From contig CAJUHH010000001.1 in NCBI GenBank assembly GCA_910585965.1, positions 1 through 64,000 on the forward strand: a DNA stretch of 64,000 nt, read 5' to 3'. The stretch is from an uncultured Lachnospiraceae bacterium. Its GTDB lineage: Bacteria; Bacillota; Clostridia; Lachnospirales; Lachnospiraceae. The notes beneath the pieces are model-generated. The model was not told the origin of the DNA and made no database searches. It was given only the letters and a program-made list of their open reading frames with translations. Below, piece by piece: positions 9,078 to 18,493 of the stretch (position 1 is the stretch's first letter; each line of letters opens with the position of its first letter). A program made the translations under genes and the position numbers.

Positions 9078-10034
9078 TTATTTGCATTGTCTTTTATAAA
9101 AACTTTGATATAAATCAAAAGCTTCTTCATACTTCGGTATTCCTGCAGTTCCCCCTATGCTCCCTACATTTTTCGCCGCCACACATGATGCGAATTCGGC
9201 GCTGGAAAATGGATCCATCCCCTCAGCCCATCCGCTCATCAGTCCTGCCATAAAAGAATCCCCGGCTCCTGTTGTGTCTATTACCGGCAGCCCTGTCGGA
9301 CACTTGATGAATCTTTTTTCTCTGAAATCCGTAACAAAGCACCCCTCAGCCCCCATTTTTATTCCGAATATTCTCATCGGAAATTCCTGAAAGCATTCCG
9401 CAATTTTTTCCGGCTCCGTCTGCCCGGTTATTTTAACCGCCTCATCCATGCTCGGAAAAAATACATCCGTTTCCATAAATGCCGGTGCAAGAAAGGAAAG
9501 CCAATCTCTTTCTGGATCTTCCAAATTGACAGCCGCATCCATAACCGTCATTTTCCCCAGGCGACGAGCCCTGGAAAAAACATCTTTTATACCGCCCTCA
9601 TCCATTTCCCGCATCGCCATAGCAGAGCCAATATATACAATATCCGCTTCTTCTATCGCCTGGTCATCAATATCGCTGCCGGAAAGCCTTGCAAAAATAG
9701 ACTTTTCAGTTAAAAAGTGCCTTTCGCCTTTTTCATCGATCAATACATAAGAAGCCGCCGTGGCGCATTCTTTCTCATATACCACCCCCGAAGTATTTAC
9801 CCCGAATTTTCTGCACTCATTCAAGATAAACTCCCCATTGGCATCTTTGGCAATCCTTCCTGCAATAGAAACCGTATTTCCCAGCTTTGCAAGTCCTATC
9901 GCCACATTGAGGGCATCCCCGCCGCAGCAAACGGAAGGCCTGTCAATCTTTACGCTGTCCAGCGACAAAATATTGGATGGTACAGGAAAAAGCAGCGTAT
10001 CGCATACCATCATTCCTATGCAGAGCATTTTCAT
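9078..10034 (-). CDS. PfkB-family carbohydrate kinase
   Basis: About 318 residues, ribokinase fold. The N-terminal signature region (CCGGDALNVAIGLAKLG) and the C-terminal catalytic signature DTTGAGDSFMAGLMSG are complete, including the catalytic Asp. It would phosphorylate a sugar or sugar phosphate using ATP. The start is uncertain: ATG at 10034 or 10028, or GTG at 10046; AAGGAG lies upstream but at imperfect spacing for each. It is the first gene of the minus-strand sugar operon and faces the GntR regulator across a 336-base divergent region with candidate operators. The specific sugar is unknown. Confidence 0.9.
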   Translation of the reverse strand: MKMLCIGMMVCDTLLFPVPSNILSLDSVKIDRPSVCCGGDALNVAIGLAKLGNTVSIAGRIAKDANGEFILNECRKFGVNTSGVVYEKECATAASYVLIDEKGERHFLTEKSIFARLSGSDIDDQAIEEADIVYIGSAMAMREMDEGGIKDVFSRARRLGKMTVMDAAVNLEDPERDWLSFLAPAFMETDVFFPSMDEAVKITGQTEPEKIAECFQEFPMRIFGIKMGAEGCFVTDFREKRFIKCPTGLPVIDTTGAGDSFMAGLMSGWAEGMDPFSSAEFASCVAAKNVGSIGGTAGIPKYEEAFDLYQSFYKRQCK

Positions 10035-10130
10035 CCGTCCAACCACTCTCCTTTTCTTTTTTCTCTTTATTCTTCTTTATTTATTGTGTATTTATTCTTT
10101 GATTATTATTACGTTCGTTCTAATGTTCGT

Positions 10131-10142
10131 ACATTTGTATGT
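10131..10142. promoter_or_regulatory. Candidate GntR operator, kinase side
   Basis: A short inverted repeat, ACAT-TTGT-ATGT, preceded by GTAC shared with the site at 10314. The surrounding 10047-10310 stretch is strongly AT-rich and holds no gene. Assignment as an operator is inference from position in the divergent region. Confidence 0.35.
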
Positions 10143-10313
10143 TTATATATTTGCATATTTAATAAAAAATGTCAATATGATTTTTCAAATTTATTTATTT
10201 TAACCAATCCTATCATCATTACATCAATAAAGCTATAAAAAAATATCATTTTTCCTTATTATCTATTGCATTTTCTCGCATGATATCATATTATGAGTAT
10301 AGATTTGTTTTAT

Positions 10314-10323
10314 TGTACGTACA
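10314..10323. promoter_or_regulatory. Perfect palindrome, candidate GntR operator
   Basis: TGTACGTACA is a perfect 10-bp palindrome, extending imperfectly to 20 bp (16 of 20 positions symmetric). It lies 48 bases before the gntR start in the divergent region. HutC-subfamily GntR regulators usually bind such sites next to their own gene, so autoregulation plus control of the sugar operon is likely. Confidence 0.5.
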
Positions 10324-10370
10324 TAAAAGCATGAAAGCAATTATGCGAGATCATTTAAGGGGGAAACCAT

Positions 10371-11123
10371 ATGCAGTTATTCCAGAAAAAACTTGATAAA
10401 AATACACCGATACCTTTGTATTTTCAGTTGAAAGGTATTATACTGAGCGATATTCAGGAGAATTGTTTTTCGGTAGGAGATACCATTCCTACCGAAAACG
10501 AATTAGTAGAGTATTACCATATCAGCCGTTCCACCGTAAGACAGGCGATTTCCGAGCTTGTTCAGGAAGGCTGGCTGACGAGAAAGGCAAGCAAAGGCAC
10601 TTTTGTGACAAAGCCGGAGCAGAAATCCAGTTATATTCGTTCTTTCGAACCCTTTTACCAGCAGATTTCACGGCTGGGGAAAACTCCCCGTACCGAATTA
10701 ATCGATTTGAATGTCATTACACCAAGGCCGGAAATCGCGGCAAAGCTGAATTTAGAGCCGGAACAAAAAGTAATATCCATGTTCCGAAGACGCTTCGCCG
10801 ACGATATCCCTATGGTGACATTCCAGAATTATATACCTTATGATTTATGTTCTTTTATTTTAAGCTATGACTTTAAAGTGCATTCTTTATATGAATTGCT
10901 GATGAACAATCCATCCACACAGATTGCAAACACAAAAACTATTGTATCCGCCATGAATGCTACTGCAGAGGATATTGAATTATTAAATGTAAAAGTAAAT
11001 ACACCAATGCTCTATTTCCATAATATTTCAACGACAGGGGACGGAACCATTGTCGATTATGCATTTGCACATTACAGAGGCGATTTGAATAAATTTGAGT
11101 TTGACGACAGCCCAAAACGATAA
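10371..11123 (+). CDS. GntR-family regulator with UTRA domain
   Basis: A 250-residue transcription factor. Residues about 10-75 form the winged helix-turn-helix (PLYFQLKGIILSDI, then PTENELVEYYHISRSTVRQAI); residues about 90-240 form the UTRA effector-binding domain of the HutC subfamily (VISMFRRRFADDIPMVTFQNYIP). AAGGGGG precedes the start. It diverges from the kinase-aldolase-ABC-reductase operon and is its likely local repressor, with a phosphorylated sugar as the probable inducer (inference from family habit). Confidence 0.92.
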   Translation: MQLFQKKLDKNTPIPLYFQLKGIILSDIQENCFSVGDTIPTENELVEYYHISRSTVRQAISELVQEGWLTRKASKGTFVTKPEQKSSYIRSFEPFYQQISRLGKTPRTELIDLNVITPRPEIAAKLNLEPEQKVISMFRRRFADDIPMVTFQNYIPYDLCSFILSYDFKVHSLYELLMNNPSTQIANTKTIVSAMNATAEDIELLNVKVNTPMLYFHNISTTGDGTIVDYAFAHYRGDLNKFEFDDSPKR

Positions 11124-11147
11124 CTGTAGGATTCCCATGCTACGCTG

Positions 11148-11879
11148 TCATGATTTTCTATCCGCCACAATCAAATACCGCATCGCTTCCACCGCTACGG
11201 CTATGGTTTCCTTCATATCCCCCCGGTTGTTCAGGATGCAGCCCGCCCGTACTTTTCGGATGGAGCTGACTATGAAAAGCGCAGCAGCCTCCATCTCGCT
11301 GGCCAGCACCTGCCCTCTTTTCCATGCCTGCCACTGACTGCGCAGCATATCCTCATTCGGCATGGATTCCGGCTCTGCCTCCCCATAAAAAGCATCTTTG
11401 GACTGGACAATCCCGGTATGGGATACCTTCCCGCATTTTTCTGCGGCATATTGGAGCGCCGTTACCACCTGGTAATGGGCAACGGCCGGATATGCCAAGG
11501 GAATATATTGACGCGTAGTACCCTCATCCCTCACTGCCCCTGTGGCTATGATGCAATCATTCAAATCAAAATAATCCTGTATCATCCCCGCTGTCCCGAT
11601 CCGTATAAAAGTATCCGCGCCGACCGCTATCAGTTCCTCTGCAGCTATGGCCGTGGACGGCCCGCCGATGCCGGTACTGGTCACGGAAACCTTTGTCCCG
11701 TCCAAAGTTCCCGTATAGGTGACATACTCCCTGTGGGAAGCCACCTTCACCGGATGATCCAAAAAGGCGGCAATTACCTCGACTCTGCCGGGATCCCCGG
11801 GCAGGATGACATATCTCCCCACATCGCCTTTCGAAAGTTCTACATGGTATTGTTGTCCTCTTTCATTATATGCATACAT
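11148..11879 (-). CDS. udp: Uridine phosphorylase
   Basis: A 243-residue member of the nucleoside phosphorylase superfamily, NP-I fold. ILPGDPGRVEVIA near residue 27, STGIGGPSTAIAAEEL, the phosphate-binding RIGTAG, and the C-terminal SEMEAAALF all match uridine phosphorylases. It converts uridine and phosphate to uracil and ribose-1-phosphate in the cytoplasm. It is the last gene of the nucleoside operon, 45 bases after a permease gene, and converges on gntR. Purine specificity is less likely because a separate purine phosphorylase is encoded three genes upstream. Confidence 0.92.
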   Translation of the reverse strand: MYAYNERGQQYHVELSKGDVGRYVILPGDPGRVEVIAAFLDHPVKVASHREYVTYTGTLDGTKVSVTSTGIGGPSTAIAAEELIAVGADTFIRIGTAGMIQDYFDLNDCIIATGAVRDEGTTRQYIPLAYPAVAHYQVVTALQYAAEKCGKVSHTGIVQSKDAFYGEAEPESMPNEDMLRSQWQAWKRGQVLASEMEAAALFIVSSIRKVRAGCILNNRGDMKETIAVAVEAMRYLIVADRKS

Positions 11880-11924
11880 ATATCCTTTTATCTCCTTTTC
11901 GATAACAACTCTGTTTTCCGTCTC

Positions 11925-12866
11925 TCATTCCCTTGCGCCCAGCATAAGGGCGCGTTTCTTTTCTTTTTTCTTCTGCGCCTGTCCGATGATCACCAACCCC
12001 AGCAATGTTGTAATATAAGGAACCATAGAGGCCACCTGCGAGGGTATCCGGTAAGTCTGAAGCGCTATGCCGAAAGCATCCGCCATGCCGAATACCATCG
12101 CGCAAACCATCGTAAGCAATGGATGCCCTACCCCCAGGTTCTGAGCCGCAATGGCATTAAACCCTCTCCCGTTCATCATATCGCGGGTAAAATACGGCGT
12201 ATAACCCATAGACATAAACATTCCGCCAAAAGATGCCAGTATACCTCCTATCATCAGCGCAATAACTTTCACCTTTACAATATCCGTCCCAACGGATTCC
12301 GCTGCATCCGGGTTCTCCCCCACAGACCGTATCCGCAGCCCAAGCGGAGTCTTGTACAGCAATACATAGACCAGCACCACGGACAAATATGCCAGATATG
12401 TCAGCAAATTATGCCCGGAAAGAATATCCCCCAATACCGGGATGTCTTTGATCACGGGAATCGCCACCGACGGAAACTGGAGGGAGTTCATGGAAATCGA
12501 GCTTCCCTTCTGCCCGGAAAGCATATACAAAGCGAAAATCGTCCCGCCGCTGCCCAGCGTATTCAAAGCTAAACCGACCAGCATGTCTTTCGTTTTTAAC
12601 ACCAGCACAAAATAGGCAAATAACCCGGCAATGATGCTGCCCGCCAAAACACCGCATAACATGCCTGCAAACAGATTCTGGAAAACCGCGCTGCCGATAA
12701 CCCCGCCCAAAGCTGCAAACAGCATCATTCCTTCATAGGCAATACAAAGGATATTCGCTTTCGCCCCCAGAACGGCCGCCATGGACACAAATATAAGGGG
12801 CGTGCTCATGCGGACAATGGAATTGGCAAATCCCACGGAAAAAATATAGTTTACCAGTTCATTCAT
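11925..12866 (-). CDS. nupQ: Nucleoside ABC transporter permease 2 (NupQ type)
   Basis: A 313-residue membrane protein of the BMP-associated permease family (branched-chain-type fold), with about eight hydrophobic segments and the family loop TPLGLRIRSVGENPDAAESVGTD. A GGAGGG site precedes the start at 12866. It pairs with the permease at 13767 to form a heterodimeric channel driven by the ATPase at 14870. A purine nucleoside phosphorylase gene is inserted between the two permease genes. Confidence 0.9.
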   Translation of the reverse strand: MNELVNYIFSVGFANSIVRMSTPLIFVSMAAVLGAKANILCIAYEGMMLFAALGGVIGSAVFQNLFAGMLCGVLAGSIIAGLFAYFVLVLKTKDMLVGLALNTLGSGGTIFALYMLSGQKGSSISMNSLQFPSVAIPVIKDIPVLGDILSGHNLLTYLAYLSVVLVYVLLYKTPLGLRIRSVGENPDAAESVGTDIVKVKVIALMIGGILASFGGMFMSMGYTPYFTRDMMNGRGFNAIAAQNLGVGHPLLTMVCAMVFGMADAFGIALQTYRIPSQVASMVPYITTLLGLVIIGQAQKKKEKKRALMLGARE

Positions 12867-12876
12867 ACATGCCCTC

Positions 12877-13707
12877 CTATCCGAAAAGTAATGCGGAAAT
12901 CTTTACGACAGAAGTTGTCACCAAACGTTCAAAAGCTTCCGGGATGTCATCCTTTGGCTCATGGACAAGAATCTCGTCACAAATACCTGCCCCCATATTT
13001 CCGACAGCCGAAATGCCGCATACCTTCATCCCCATATGATTTCCTGCGATAGCTTCGCACACAGTGCTCATTCCCACCACATCGCCTCCAAGGCGCTCCA
13101 AAACGCGGATTTCCTCCGGCGTCTCATATTGGGGCCCGGTCAGCTGGACATACACTCCTTCCCGCAAAGGAATCTTCTCTTCTTCGGCCGCCTCGCGTAT
13201 CATCCTGCACAGTTCTTTTCGGTATACATTAGTCATATCAGGGAAACGGGTTCCCAGTTCCTCCACATTCTCGCCAATCAGCGGGGAAGGAATAAAAAGG
13301 GACAGATGATCGGTAATCAGCATGAAATCCCCAGGCTGGTAGCTGCGGTTCACAGCCCCTACGCCGTTTGTCAAAAACAATACTTCCGCCCCAAGAAGCC
13401 CCATCAGGCGAATCGGCAGAATAACGTCCTCCATGGAATAACCTTCATAATAATGTACCCTTCCCTGCATCACCACTACCGGCACAGATTTCACATACCC
13501 GAAAATAAATCTTCCCGCATGCCCCACTACCGTAGAAACCGGAAACCCATCGATATCCTTATAATCAATCACCGCTGTCTTTTCCACGCGCTCTCCAAAG
13601 GCATTCAGCCCCGTGCCCAGAACAATCGCAATTTTCGGTTCAAACTCCCCGATCTTTTCCTTTACGCTTTTACAGCAATCCATTAACTTTTCATATGCTT
13701 TATTCAT
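12877..13707 (-). CDS. punA: Purine nucleoside phosphorylase (trimeric type)
   Basis: A 276-residue class I purine nucleoside phosphorylase. Motifs include IVLGTGLNAFGE, VVGHAGRF, MQGRVHYYEGYSMEDV, TNGVGAVN, LTGPQYETPEEIR with the catalytic Glu, GDVVGMSTVCEAI and the near C-terminal AVGNMGAG. It splits inosine or guanosine with phosphate, giving the base and ribose-1-phosphate. AGGAGA lies upstream. It sits between the two permease genes of the importer, so import and phosphorolysis are co-expressed. Confidence 0.94.
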   Translation of the reverse strand: MNKAYEKLMDCCKSVKEKIGEFEPKIAIVLGTGLNAFGERVEKTAVIDYKDIDGFPVSTVVGHAGRFIFGYVKSVPVVVMQGRVHYYEGYSMEDVILPIRLMGLLGAEVLFLTNGVGAVNRSYQPGDFMLITDHLSLFIPSPLIGENVEELGTRFPDMTNVYRKELCRMIREAAEEEKIPLREGVYVQLTGPQYETPEEIRVLERLGGDVVGMSTVCEAIAGNHMGMKVCGISAVGNMGAGICDEILVHEPKDDIPEAFERLVTTSVVKISALLFG

Positions 13708-13766
13708 ATATTGTTTTCTCCTAATTATCGTTTTTCAGTTTTTGCATAGCTTTTCTTGCTCTTGCT

Positions 13767-14873
13767 TCATCTGCTTTCCATGTTCTGGGGCAGCGCTGCT
13801 GCCCGCTGCGACATCTCTACTATTTTCCTGCGCTTCCACTCGATCAGAAATCGGTCTGCCGCCACAAACATAATGATGACAGCCTGGACAATATTGATAA
13901 TCTCAATTGGAACATCACATGTTCTGTTCACCACATCTGCCCCAACGCTTATATATGCCACAAACAGCACGGCTAACGGCACATTTTTCGGATTATTCTG
14001 GGCCAGTACGGCAATCATAATCCCATTCCATCCGTGTCCCGGCAGGCCCAGATAGGAAAAACGCTTATACATCCCCAGCTGCTCTACCGCCCCGCCCATT
14101 CCCGTGATAAATCCTCCTGCCATAGAAGCCGTCAAAACCACCTTGGCTACATGGATCCCGGAAAACCTGGCAAACTTTGCATTCTCTCCCGTCATCCGCA
14201 CCCCATATCCCCATGCGCTTTTATAAAGCGCCAGATAGCTAATGACGACTACGGCAACAGCAATAAACAGGCCCGTATGGATATTGGTTTTCGGGAATAA
14301 GGAAGACAGCCTTGCCGTCTTTTCATATTTTGCCGATGCATCAAAGCCTGCCGCCGGATCTTTCATGACATAATGCATCAGATAGGTCCCTATATGCAGG
14401 CATAGAAAATTGATCATCAGGGAAGATACTACCGTCATCGTATCAAATTTGATATACATAACCGCAGGAATCGCACAGATTACCGCCCCGGCCGCACCCG
14501 CCGCCAGAATACAAAGGGCAGGGTGGAACCCGGCCGCAATTCCTGTTTTCGTGGCTACCGCCGCACAGGCAATGCCTGTCAGGTAAAACGTCCCCTCCAC
14601 TGCCAAGCTGATCTGCCCGCAGGAAAAAATGACGCAGACGGCCGTTCCTGTAAATACAAGGGGGATTGCCTTTTCCACCACGCTTCCCATCCTGTTAATG
14701 GAAGTAAACGGCCCTATCAAAAACCCAAGCAGCGCCTGCCAGGGCTGGTCGCTGACTGCCGCAATTAATACAAGAGCCAGCAGAAGGGCGATCCCCACGC
14801 CGACCAGGGTCCGTATCATCGTAAAATTCCGTTCGATCCCCTCCACATTTTTTTCTTTATGCCTCATGCTCAA
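13767..14873 (-). CDS. nupP: Nucleoside ABC transporter permease 1 (NupP type)
   Basis: A 368-residue permease with a short basic N-terminus and about ten hydrophobic segments; LPGHGWNGIMIAVLAQNNP is typical of the BMP-associated permease. The frame starts at a TTG (14873) nine bases after GGAGG and overlapping the ATPase stop by four bases; an ATG at 14867 is the alternative. It partners the permease at 11925. Confidence 0.9.
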   Translation of the reverse strand: MSMRHKEKNVEGIERNFTMIRTLVGVGIALLLALVLIAAVSDQPWQALLGFLIGPFTSINRMGSVVEKAIPLVFTGTAVCVIFSCGQISLAVEGTFYLTGIACAAVATKTGIAAGFHPALCILAAGAAGAVICAIPAVMYIKFDTMTVVSSLMINFLCLHIGTYLMHYVMKDPAAGFDASAKYEKTARLSSLFPKTNIHTGLFIAVAVVVISYLALYKSAWGYGVRMTGENAKFARFSGIHVAKVVLTASMAGGFITGMGGAVEQLGMYKRFSYLGLPGHGWNGIMIAVLAQNNPKNVPLAVLFVAYISVGADVVNRTCDVPIEIINIVQAVIIMFVAADRFLIEWKRRKIVEMSQRAAALPQNMESR

Positions 14874-16441
14874 ATCACGGCACCTCCAATCTCTTCCCTG
14901 CTCTGCGTCCTGATGTTCAGCATATATTCGCCCAGAATCGTTTCATCAATCTGCGCCGCATCCGTAATATGCGCCACAATCTCCCCTCCATAAAATACCA
15001 ATATCCGATCGCTGATTTGCATAATTTCAGCCAGATCTGCCGAGAAAAGCAGCACAGCCGTCCCTTGGTCCCGCAGGGCAATCAATTTTCTACGGATGAA
15101 TTCGGTAGCCCCCACATCAATGCCCCTGGTGGGCTGGCTGGCAATCAGCAGGGAAGGGTTGGAAGCACATTCCCTGGCCGTAATCACTTTCTGCATATTT
15201 CCGCCCGACAGCGTCCTCATATAAGCGTTCCTTCCGTCACAGGCCACCTTGTAATCTTCAATTAGCCGATCCGCCTCTTCCGCAATCTTCTCTCTGTCCA
15301 TCAGGCCCCTGCGGTTATATTCCTTTTTATAAAACCGATCCGAAATCATGTTTTCTTCAATCGAAACCGAAGTCGCCAGATCATACGTCATCCTGTCTTC
15401 CGAAATAAAAGATACCCCTTCCTCACGGATCTGCCGTATGCTCATCTTCTTCATATCTTTGCCGTTAACAGTAACAATCCCTTCCTGTATTTCTTCCAGC
15501 CCGGTCAGCATCCGCGCCAATTCGCTCTGCCCATTGCCTTCCACTCCGGCAATGCCCACGATTTCTCCCCGGCAGACATCAAAGGATACATCTTTTACCG
15601 CTTTTTTTCCGTACATGTTCGTAAAACCGAGATGATTGACACAAAGCATCTTTTCTCCCCTTTCCGCCGGCTTCTTTTCCATATCCATGGAAATATCACG
15701 CCCTACCATCATTTTCGAAATATCCTGCTCCGTAACATCCGCCACATCAGCCGCGCCCACTACACGGCCGTCCCGCAGCACGGTAATCCGATCGCAGATT
15801 TCCTTGACCTCATTCAGCTTATGGGATATAAAAACAATGGTAAATCCGTTTTTTCTCAGGTTTTTCAGCTGGATAAACAATTCCTCCGTTTCCTGGGGCG
15901 TCAGCACCGCCGTGGGTTCGTCCAGCAGCAGTATTCTGACACCCCGCAGCAGAATCTTCAATATTTCCACCCGCTGCTTATATCCGACCGATAAATCCAT
16001 CACCCGTTTCTCAGGATTCACCTCCAGACCATATTTTTCAGCTATCTCCTTTGTCATACGAACCGCCTTGCGGTAGTCAAAAAACAGCCTTCCTTTTTTC
16101 GGTTCCGAACCAAGCACCATATTCTCCGCTACTGTAAGGGAGGGCACCAGCATAAAATGCTGATGCACCATTCCGATACCATAGTCCAGGGCTGCGAGGG
16201 GATCTGTAATATGCACCTCTTTTCCGTCAATCAAAATCCTCCCTTCTTCTGCCGTCTCCTGGCCAAAGAGAACTTTCATCAATGTGCTTTTCCCTGCGCC
16301 GTTTTCCCCCACCAGGCCATGGATCTCGCCCTTTCGGATACTGAACGTGATGTCCTTATTTGCCATAAATCCATTATCATAAATTTTCGTGATATGCTGC
16401 ATGGAAAGAATCTCATCCGTCTTCTCCGCTATTTTTGCCAT
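14870..16441 (-). CDS. nupO: Nucleoside ABC transporter ATPase (NupO type)
   Basis: A 523-residue double ABC ATPase. First domain: Walker A GENGAGKST, signature LSVGYKQRVEILK, Walker B ILLLDEPTAVL. Second domain: GVEGNGQSEL as a modified Walker A, LSGGNMQKV and the later QPTRGIDVGA. The start at 16441 has GGAGGAG eight bases upstream; the open frame reaches 16480 but without support. It energises the two permeases. Confidence 0.93.
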   Translation of the reverse strand: MAKIAEKTDEILSMQHITKIYDNGFMANKDITFSIRKGEIHGLVGENGAGKSTLMKVLFGQETAEEGRILIDGKEVHITDPLAALDYGIGMVHQHFMLVPSLTVAENMVLGSEPKKGRLFFDYRKAVRMTKEIAEKYGLEVNPEKRVMDLSVGYKQRVEILKILLRGVRILLLDEPTAVLTPQETEELFIQLKNLRKNGFTIVFISHKLNEVKEICDRITVLRDGRVVGAADVADVTEQDISKMMVGRDISMDMEKKPAERGEKMLCVNHLGFTNMYGKKAVKDVSFDVCRGEIVGIAGVEGNGQSELARMLTGLEEIQEGIVTVNGKDMKKMSIRQIREEGVSFISEDRMTYDLATSVSIEENMISDRFYKKEYNRRGLMDREKIAEEADRLIEDYKVACDGRNAYMRTLSGGNMQKVITARECASNPSLLIASQPTRGIDVGATEFIRRKLIALRDQGTAVLLFSADLAEIMQISDRILVFYGGEIVAHITDAAQIDETILGEYMLNIRTQSREEIGGAVI

Positions 16442-16480
16442 ACATGTTTCTCCTCCATATCGTTCCCTGGTACCGTGCAA

Positions 16481-17608
16481 TCAGTCGGCGCTGGCCCGCC
16501 TGAGCATTTCGGCATATTCTTCGTCGGATGCGCCGATCGTCGTGCTTACCACAATTTCACCGTCTATCACCTTCTGCGCTGCCTCTTCCAGCACTGCCTT
16601 TATTTCATCTGTCACAATCGCCTGATAATATTTATTATCGCAAAGATACATTCCGTTTTCCGCAAGCCCGTACCTAGTATGTTTCCCCAGTTCCAGAGTT
16701 CCTTCCGCATAAGCTTTGATCTGGTCATAGATAATGACCTGATAGTTTTTACAACAGGACGTCACGATATGCTCGGCCATCGCCTCATTATTGCCGGAAA
16801 CCTCCGCCGCCAGATCCGTATCCACGCCGATCATATAAACCCCTTTTTGCAGGGCGGCATCCGCCACTCCAAGGCCGGCCGCTCCCATAACGGCATAGCT
16901 TATGTCCGCGCCCTGTTCAAAATGCGCCAATGCATGTTCTGCGGATGCCGCCAGATCGGTAAAACTTCCGCTATAGGAATAGAGTACCTCGATAGAAGGA
17001 TCCACATATTTTACGCCGTCAATATAGCCGACAAGAAAATCATCAAGGGTTACACTGGGCGATGCCCCGATAAAACTCACCACCTTATCCTCATTAAATC
17101 CTTCGATCCCGCTGGTAGTCAGACATGCCGCCAGAACCCCTGCCAGAAAAGACCCTTCATTCTGCAGCCCTTCCACCGACACACAGTTGTCAAATTTGCC
17201 GGTCGAATAATCCAGCTCCGTATCAAATACCAGGAATTTCTGGTCCGGGTATTCCTCAACCGCTTCCGTAACCGGGTCCACCATCTGATAAAATCCAGTA
17301 ATAATTAAATCCCACTCTCCCGATTCACATAAATCCATCACAGAGGAAGCATAAAGGGAAGTGTCGTTATTCAATTCCACGCATTTCGTCGTCATCCCAA
17401 AATCCTTTCCGGCGGATTCCACCGCTTCCCATATCGAATCCACCAATGGATCGTCCCCCAAAGCGCTGCTGGTAAGATAGCATATCTTTTTATTGCCTTC
17501 CCCTGCATCGGACACGCTTTCCGACGCGCTTTCCGATGTCCCGCATGCCGCCGCCATAACCATTAGTAATGCTAATAACAAACAAATCATTTTTTTCCAT
17601 GTTCTCAT
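16481..17608 (-). CDS. nupN: BMP-family nucleoside-binding lipoprotein (NupN type)
   Basis: A 375-residue basic-membrane-protein family lipoprotein. Signal sequence with KK, a hydrophobic stretch and lipobox (MAAAC, acceptor Cys at about residue 22), then a short Ser/Glu linker and the ligand-binding body starting KKICYLTSSALGDDP. Features such as WDLIITGFYQMVDPVTE, VSFIGASPSVTLDDFLVGYIDG and MIGVDTDLAAEVSG match the PnrA/BmpA group that binds purine and pyrimidine nucleosides. The start at 17608 has GGGAGG seven bases upstream. Second gene of the operon. Confidence 0.92.
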   Translation of the reverse strand: MRTWKKMICLLLALLMVMAAACGTSESASESVSDAGEGNKKICYLTSSALGDDPLVDSIWEAVESAGKDFGMTTKCVELNNDTSLYASSVMDLCESGEWDLIITGFYQMVDPVTEAVEEYPDQKFLVFDTELDYSTGKFDNCVSVEGLQNEGSFLAGVLAACLTTSGIEGFNEDKVVSFIGASPSVTLDDFLVGYIDGVKYVDPSIEVLYSYSGSFTDLAASAEHALAHFEQGADISYAVMGAAGLGVADAALQKGVYMIGVDTDLAAEVSGNNEAMAEHIVTSCCKNYQVIIYDQIKAYAEGTLELGKHTRYGLAENGMYLCDNKYYQAIVTDEIKAVLEEAAQKVIDGEIVVSTTIGASDEEYAEMLRRASAD

Positions 17609-17631
17609 TTTGTTTCCTCCCATAATTTTTC

Positions 17632-18270
17632 TCATTCATTATCCAGTATCGCCTTTTTTCCCAGCAGCTTTGTGCTGCGTTTGATAAAAAATTGTGTGAG
17701 ATAGCCTCCAGCAATCGTACTGACTATCGTGCCTATGCCAATCGTCCCTCCCAGGCATATGCCTGCCAGCATCAGCAGGAAATCCGTCAGGATCTTCGCG
17801 TAACGGTACTGCCAGCGAGTATAACGGTAGACTACCATAATCGCTGCATCATAGGCGCTGATGCCGGCATTGACTGCTACATAAAACCCAGTTCCCATAG
17901 CCCCGAAGATCATGCCAAGAAAATACATTCCATAAATGCCTGCCGACGACTCGATGACTGCCAATCCCAGTATCCCCTTCCAGAAATCCACCGAAAGACC
18001 CGTAACCAGCATACTGACCACCGTCCCCACGTTAATTAAATCTCGGGCAAAAATGGCCACTATGACCAGCAGGCACATACTGATTAGTATATCCGCCTGG
18101 CCCCTGGATATCCCCAGCGTATGGTGGACGCCGTCCACCATAGTTCCTATCGAGCCGGTTCCCAGCGCAGCCTGATAGACCAAAGCAGACCCCAGCCCCA
18201 TGATGAACAGCCCCGCACAGATCAGAACCATATCTTTTAATAATTGCTTCATTTCAATCTTTATTTTCAC
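17632..18270 (-). CDS. YczE/YyaS/YitT-type integral membrane protein
   Basis: A 212-residue protein with five to six hydrophobic segments and the family pattern QAALGTGSIGTMVDGVHHTLGISRGQADI near the N-terminus and IGIGTIVSTIAGGYLTQFF near the C-terminus. The start is GTG. It is the first gene of the nucleoside operon, 23 bases before the binding protein, downstream of the leader terminator. Function in this family is not established; the position suggests a link to nucleoside transport or efflux, which is inference. Confidence 0.82.
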   Translation of the reverse strand: MKIKIEMKQLLKDMVLICAGLFIMGLGSALVYQAALGTGSIGTMVDGVHHTLGISRGQADILISMCLLVIVAIFARDLINVGTVVSMLVTGLSVDFWKGILGLAVIESSAGIYGMYFLGMIFGAMGTGFYVAVNAGISAYDAAIMVVYRYTRWQYRYAKILTDFLLMLAGICLGGTIGIGTIVSTIAGGYLTQFFIKRSTKLLGKKAILDNE

Positions 18271-18334
18271 CTTTCCTTCCTCTGACTGCTATGACCCAAA
18301 ATATATTCGCCCAGAAACCGCATGCAAATTTCTG

Positions 18335-18381
18335 AAAAAAAAAGTAGCATACTCTCTACTCTTGTAGAGTCAGTATGCTAC
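18335..18381 (-). terminator. Intrinsic terminator in the nucleoside operon leader
   Basis: Minus strand: GTAGCATACT, a 2-base bulge, CTCTAC, loop AAGA, GTAGAG, AGTATGCTAC, then nine T. This is a strong rho-independent terminator. It lies 106-152 bases into the transcript expected from the promoter at 18494-18522 and 65 bases before the first operon gene, so it can act as an attenuator. An overlapping alternative helix TTGTAG/CTACAA would disrupt it. It could also catch readthrough from uvrC. Confidence 0.85.
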
Positions 18382-18468
18382 AACCTTTCACAGTCAGCTA
18401 TTACCATTTATCACAACGTATTATCTGCACGTGCCTTATTCAGTTTGTTTATTTTGTTGCTTTTTTTT

Positions 18469-18482
18469 AAGTAAATTTACTT
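18469..18482. promoter_or_regulatory. Perfect 14-bp palindrome at the transcription start
   Basis: AAGTAAATTTACTT, perfectly symmetric, begins about five bases after the expected start of the nucleoside transcript. A repressor bound here would block initiation; a 5' hairpin in RNA is the alternative. The binding protein is unknown. Confidence 0.5.
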
Positions 18483-18493
18483 TTTATGCTATG

